Positions 60,700 to 64,000 of a stretch of DNA of 64,000 bases are shown piece after piece. The stretch is taken from assembly GCF_024172185.1 (NCBI RefSeq), contig NZ_JAMZEC010000001.1, positions 9,275,001 through 9,339,000 on the forward strand. The letters run 5' to 3'. Both the position numbers and the translations under genes were made by a program. The notes beneath the pieces are model-generated. The model saw only the letters and a program-made list of their open reading frames with translations. It was not told the origin of the DNA and did no database searches. Numbering within the stretch: the stretch's first letter is position 1; each line of letters opens with the position of its first letter. Source of the stretch: Nonomuraea roseoviolacea subsp. carminata (GTDB lineage: Bacteria; Actinomycetota; Actinomycetes; Streptosporangiales; Streptosporangiaceae).

Positions 60700-61596
60700 T
60701 TGCCCGCCCGGCGGCGTCCGGACCATAATCCAGGGCTCCCACTGGCCGGCCCGCGCGCGGGCCCGGGCACGGCATGTCACCGTGCCATCACCCTCCGGAG
60801 GTGCGTCTCCTTCTCCCTCTACGCCCGGCTCGCCCGGTACGGCTTCCGCAAGCACGCCACCTACGTCGCAGCCGCCCTGGCCGGGGCCTTCACCAACAGC
60901 GTCTTCGGCGTGCTGCGCGCCTCCATCCTCATCGCGCTCTGGCAGGCCCGGCCCGGCCTGGCCGGCTACGACGTCACCGCCGCCGTCACGTTCTGCTTCG
61001 TCACCCAGGCCTTCATCGGGCCGATGCAGCTCCTCGGCGGCGGCCTCACCCTGCCCGAACGCATCCGCACCGGCGACATCGCGCTCGACCTCGTCCGCCC
61101 CGCGCCGCTCCAGCTCTGGCTGCTGGCCGAGGACCTCGGCCGGGCCGCGTACCAGCTCCTCGTGCGCGGCCTGCCGCCGATGCTCGCCGGGGCCGCCGTG
61201 TTCGGCATCACCACGCCACGGGACCCGGAGCGATGGCTCGGCGTCCTCGCCTGCGTCACGGCCGGGGTGGTCGTCAGCTTCGCCTGGCGCTACCTCGTGT
61301 GCCTGTCGGTGTGCTGGCTGGCCGACGACCGGGGCGTCATGGTGTGCTCGATGCTGCTGACCACGCTGCTCAGCGGCATGATGGTGCCCCTCACGCTGTT
61401 CCCCGGCGCGCTGGGCGAGCTGGTGCGGGCGCTGCCGTGGGCCGCCATGGCGCAGGCGCCCGCCGACGTCTACCTCGGCACCGCCTCCGCCGGTTCCGCC
61501 CTCGCCTTCCAGGCGGCGTGGGGCGCCGCGCTGCTCGCGCTCGGCGCCCTGGCCACGCGCGCCGTGCGCCACCGGGTGGTGATCCAGGGTGGTTAG
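60700..61596 (+). CDS. ABC-2 type permease, first subunit (start uncertain)
   Basis: An exporter permease with six hydrophobic segments; the clearly homologous part begins at about 60808 ('SFSLYARLARYGFRKHATYV'). The only ATG/GTG/TTG in frame upstream is TTG 60700, which would add about 36 residues of unconvincing sequence. A perfect GGAGG at 60797-60801 runs into GTG 60801, but that GTG is in the wrong frame by one. Either the start is non-standard or a single-base indel follows the true GTG. It overlaps the second permease and belongs to a three-gene DrrB/viologen-exporter-like operon. Confidence 0.75.
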   Translation: MPARRRPDHNPGLPLAGPRAGPGTACHRAITLRRCVSFSLYARLARYGFRKHATYVAAALAGAFTNSVFGVLRASILIALWQARPGLAGYDVTAAVTFCFVTQAFIGPMQLLGGGLTLPERIRTGDIALDLVRPAPLQLWLLAEDLGRAAYQLLVRGLPPMLAGAAVFGITTPRDPERWLGVLACVTAGVVVSFAWRYLVCLSVCWLADDRGVMVCSMLLTTLLSGMMVPLTLFPGALGELVRALPWAAMAQAPADVYLGTASAGSALAFQAAWGAALLALGALATRAVRHRVVIQGG

Positions 61597-62377
61597 GACG
61601 TACGCGCTGCTCGCCTGGACGTGGACCCGCGCCGCCATGGCCTACCGCGCCTCGTTCGCGCTCATGGTGGTGCTCGGCGTGTTCGTCACCGCCACCGACG
61701 TGGCCGTCATCCTCGTCCTCTTCTCGCACACCACGGCGCTGGCCGGCTTCACCCGCGACGAGGTCCTCTTCCTGTACGGCAGCGCCGGCCTGCCGTTCGC
61801 CCTGTGCGACCTGCTCGTCAGCAACGTGGACCGGGTCAGCCAGCACATCAGGGCGGGCACCCTCGACACGATGCTGGTCCGGCCGGTGAGCACCTGGATC
61901 CAGCTCGCCGCCGACCGCTTCGCCCCCACCCGCGCCGGTCGGGTGCTCCAGGCCGCCGCCGTCCTCGGCTACGCGCTCGCCGTCCTCGACCTGGACGCGC
62001 GGAGGCTGTGGATGCTCCCCGTCATGCTGGCCACCGGCACCGTCATCTTCGCCGCGATCTGGACGCTCGGCGGGGCCGCCCAGTTCCTCCTCACCGACGC
62101 CCCGGAGGTGGTCAACTCCTTCACGTACGGCGGCGGCCAGCTCACCCAGTACCCGCTCAGCGTGTACGGCCGCGACCTCGTGCGCGGGGTCACGTACGTG
62201 CTGCCGCTGGCGTTCGTCAACTGGCAGCCCGCCCTGTACGTGCTGGACCGGGACGACCCGTTCGGCACGCCCGGCTTCGTCCGGTTCCTCGGCCCGGTCG
62301 CGGCCGGCGTCCTCGCACTGCTGGCCGGGCTCGCCTGGCGGCAGGGCATCAGGCACTACCGATCCACGGGGAGTTGA
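61589..62377 (+). CDS. ABC-2 type permease, second subunit
   Basis: A 262-aa permease with six hydrophobic segments, including 'ASFALMVVLGVFVTATDVAV' and the conserved 'DRVSQHIRAGTLDTMLVRPV' that is also present in the first subunit ('GGGLTLPERIRTGDIALDLV'). The pair would form a heterodimeric channel. GTG 61589 overlaps the stop of the first permease gene, and the ATPase gene follows at 2 bp. Confidence 0.9.
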   Translation: MVRTYALLAWTWTRAAMAYRASFALMVVLGVFVTATDVAVILVLFSHTTALAGFTRDEVLFLYGSAGLPFALCDLLVSNVDRVSQHIRAGTLDTMLVRPVSTWIQLAADRFAPTRAGRVLQAAAVLGYALAVLDLDARRLWMLPVMLATGTVIFAAIWTLGGAAQFLLTDAPEVVNSFTYGGGQLTQYPLSVYGRDLVRGVTYVLPLAFVNWQPALYVLDRDDPFGTPGFVRFLGPVAAGVLALLAGLAWRQGIRHYRSTGS

Positions 62378-62379
62378 CC

Positions 62380-63150
62380 ATGATCGAGACTGAGCGGGCC
62401 GGGCGCTCCTTCAAGGTGCGGGGCGCCGTCGTCCACGCCGTGCGCGACCTGTCGTTCCGGATCGAGCCGGGCGAGTTCGTCGGCTGCCTCGGCCCGAACG
62501 GCGCCGGCAAGTCCACCACGATCAAGATGCTGTGTGGCATCCTCACCCCGACCTCCGGCCGGGTGCGGGTGGCCGGGCTCGACCCGTCGCGGGCGCGGAC
62601 GGCGCTGGCGCGGCGGATCGGCGTGGTGTTCGGGCAGCGGACGACGCTGTGGTGGGACCTTCCGCTGCGGGACAGCTTCGAGCTGGTCCGGCTCCTTTAC
62701 AAAGTAGATCGCAAGCTGTTCGCGGCGCGGCTGGACGAGCTGACCGAGGCCCTGGACCTCGGCGGGTTCACGCGCACGCCGGTGCGGCAGCTCAGCCTGG
62801 GCCAGCGGATGCGCGGCGACCTGGCCGCCGCGCTGCTGCACGACCCCGAGGTGCTGGTGCTCGACGAGCCCACCATCGGCCTCGACGTGGTGAGCAAGGC
62901 CGGCATCCGGTCGTTCCTGCTGCGGGTCAACGCCGAGCGGGGCACCACCGTGCTGCTGACCACGCACGACCTCGGCGACGTCGAGCGGCTGTGCCGCCGG
63001 GTGCTGCTCATCGACCACGGCCGGCTGGCCTTCGACGGCAGCGTCGGCGACCTCATGGCCACGGCTCCGGGGACGGCGACGATCGAGGAGGTCGTCACCC
63101 GCCTCTACACGCGCGGGCGGGCCGCCCCGCCCCCGGTCGAGCCCGTGTGA
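62380..63150 (+). CDS. ABC exporter ATP-binding protein
   Basis: A 256-aa ATPase: Walker A 'GPNGAGKST' (38-46), signature 'LSLGQRMRGDLAAALLHDPE', Walker B 'VLVLDEPTIGLDVVSK', and 'TTHDLGDVERL'. The signature LSLGQ is typical of the daunorubicin/viologen exporter group. ATG 62380 follows GGGGAG by 8 nt. It energises export through the two permeases encoded upstream. Substrate unknown; many relatives move antibiotics or lipids. Confidence 0.93.
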   Translation: MIETERAGRSFKVRGAVVHAVRDLSFRIEPGEFVGCLGPNGAGKSTTIKMLCGILTPTSGRVRVAGLDPSRARTALARRIGVVFGQRTTLWWDLPLRDSFELVRLLYKVDRKLFAARLDELTEALDLGGFTRTPVRQLSLGQRMRGDLAAALLHDPEVLVLDEPTIGLDVVSKAGIRSFLLRVNAERGTTVLLTTHDLGDVERLCRRVLLIDHGRLAFDGSVGDLMATAPGTATIEEVVTRLYTRGRAAPPPVEPV

Positions 63151-63155
63151 GCGTA

Positions 63156-63205
63156 CGGAGGGCCGGCCGCGAGCATCCGGGGGCCGGTGCGCGACCGGCC
63201 CTCCG
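63156..63205. terminator. Strong hairpin between convergent genes
   Basis: CGGAGGGCCGG (63156-63166) and CCGGCCCTCCG (63195-63205) form a perfect 11-bp stem with a 28-nt loop, immediately after the ABC ATPase stop and 10 bp before the stop of the convergent membrane-protein gene. It can serve both. Confidence 0.8.
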
Positions 63206-63215
63206 GACCGCCCTG

Positions 63216-63695
63216 TCAGTAGTAGCCGCCCTGCCGGCTCTCCTCGTACTCGTCGTCGTCGTCATCGTCATAGCGGCGCGCCCAGCGCGACGGGATCAGC
63301 ACCGGGATGAACAGCGCCACGCCCAGCAGCGCGAACACCCCCGAGGTGAGCAGCATCCTGGCGCCCTGCCCGGCCTCGCGCACGATCTCGTTCACCGACG
63401 GCTCCGCCGGGATGTACGACAGGGCGCGGTTCATGTCGAGCGCGTACACGACCGTCCAGGCCAGCAGCGCCATCGACGGCACGAACGTCGCCATCGGCGA
63501 GACCCGCCCCGCCACCACCAGCCCCGTCACCAGGCCCACGGCGGCCATCGCGCCGAGCGCGATCCAGAGCTTCTGGCCGGCGGGCGGCTGCGCGGCGCCC
63601 AGCGCCTGCTGGATCGCCCATCCTCCGCCCACGACCAGGGCCGCCGTCACGATCAGGCCGAGAAATAAACCACCCACATGCCGCAACGTTCTCAC
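63216..63695 (-). CDS. Four-helix membrane protein with acidic C-terminal tail
   Basis: A 159-aa protein with four hydrophobic helices and a cytoplasmic tail with a run of seven Asp/Glu ('RYDDDDDDEYEESRQGGYY'). No family is recognised with certainty; similar actinobacterial proteins are hypothetical. The GTG at 63693-63695 is one start. TTG 63684-63686, with GAGGTGAG 4-6 nt upstream, fits the ribosome site better. Confidence 0.7.
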   Translation of the reverse strand: MRTLRHVGGLFLGLIVTAALVVGGGWAIQQALGAAQPPAGQKLWIALGAMAAVGLVTGLVVAGRVSPMATFVPSMALLAWTVVYALDMNRALSYIPAEPSVNEIVREAGQGARMLLTSGVFALLGVALFIPVLIPSRWARRYDDDDDDEYEESRQGGYY

Positions 63696-63789
63696 CTCAT
63701 GTCGACGCGGTCGGGATGACCCTAGCGACATCGGACGCGAATCGGCCACGCATTGCCCAGCATCGCACGGCATAATCCGACATCAAGCC

Positions 63790-63803
63790 GGAAAGCGCTT
63801 ACC
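63790..63803. promoter_or_regulatory. LacI-like operator GGAAAGCGCTTACC, copy 2
   Basis: Identical over 14 bp to the site at 45458-45471, and similar over the next 4 bp (CAGC here, TAGC there). It lies 30 bp upstream of the gene at the right edge. Confidence 0.75.
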
Positions 63804-63833
63804 CAGCTTCCCGGCCGGAAGGGAGTCCGCCGC

Positions 63834-64000
63834 ATGCCCGAACCCGCGAACCAGGCGACCGTCCGCACCTACGACGTGCCGCCCGGCCACTACGACGTGT
63901 CCGTGGTCGTCAGAGGCGGCACCGAGGTGCTGGCCGAGGCGCGGCGGCTCATGGCCCGCGCCTCCCCCGGCGACGGCTGGCACCGCCGCACGTTCACCGT
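63834..64000 (+). CDS. Probable rhamnogalacturonan acetylesterase / GDSL-type protein, N-terminal part (partial)
   Basis: ATG 63834 after GGGAG opens a frame that leaves the window after 55 residues. 'TYDVPPGHYDVSVVVRGGTE' and 'VLAEARRLMARASPGDG' with 'RRTFTV' resemble the beta-sandwich front domain of actinobacterial rhamnogalacturonan acetylesterases. These remove acetyl groups from pectin so lyases can act. The catalytic GDSL part is outside the window. The shared operator with DUF2264 supports a pectin-related regulon. Confidence 0.6.
   Translation, partial: MPEPANQATVRTYDVPPGHYDVSVVVRGGTEVLAEARRLMARASPGDGWHRRTFT

Overview
The window is high-GC DNA (roughly 70% or more over most of its length) from an actinomycete, probably a Streptosporangium/Nonomuraea-like or Streptomyces-like genus. 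Supporting markers are a mycothiol-type PIG-L hydrolase, an F420-type luciferase-family oxidoreductase, glucosyl-3-phosphoglycerate synthase (GpgS), a RamB-type regulator divergent from isocitrate lyase, an Rv1733c-like membrane protein, a DmdR/IdeR-type iron box, many one-regulator catabolic cassettes and rare TTA leucine codons. No rRNA, tRNA, CRISPR array, insertion sequence or prophage was recognised.

Left part (1-15,400): the 3' end of an acyl-CoA synthetase; a minus-strand catabolic operon (TauE-type exporter, amidohydrolase, MFS transporter, FAH-family hydrolase, polysaccharide-deacetylase-family enzyme, GntR regulator) carrying the same palindrome TTGCATGCAA in front of its first gene and in front of the regulator; a PIG-L hydrolase; a divergent SDR/TetR pair with paired operators; a 20-bp tandem array; and a ribose/fructose-type ABC operon ending in its LacI regulator, divergent from a PfkB sugar kinase, with a three-half-site operator between them.

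Middle (15,400-35,400): small conserved proteins; a tightly coupled four-gene cassette (31-aa membrane peptide, lipoprotein, NRAMP-like transporter with altered metal-site motifs, PRC-barrel-like protein); a sialidase; a sugar-acid dehydratase with its GntR regulator; a GNAT-methyltransferase fusion; an NmrA/LLM pair; a phosphotransferase; and a MerR regulator with a leaderless autoregulated promoter. Two head-to-head gene pairs here (SDR/LysR at about 20,810 and TetR/dehydrogenase at about 33,245) are cut at their facing 5' ends, as if the shared divergent promoter had been deleted. A lower-GC patch (34,040-35,400) holds an unknown ORF and a multiply frameshifted remnant.

Right part (35,400-64,000): a TetR-ferredoxin-P450 operon; an LpqY-SugABC-like sugar ABC operon; a MarR-controlled SDR/NAD-binding pair; a DUF2264 gene and, at the right edge, a probable rhamnogalacturonan acetylesterase, which share an identical upstream operator GGAAAGCGCTTACC; a WYL regulator; a membrane-anchored Mrr nuclease; an Rv1733c homologue; an ASRT-family protein; an acyl-CoA dehydrogenase; gpgS; the ramB/aceA glyoxylate pair with a strong terminator; an ECF sigma factor coupled to a membrane beta-propeller-like protein; an iron-box-controlled siderophore-interacting protein; an esterase; and a two-permease ABC-2 exporter. 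Most of the window is metabolic and transport cassettes paired with local regulators. I saw no defence island or secondary-metabolite core.
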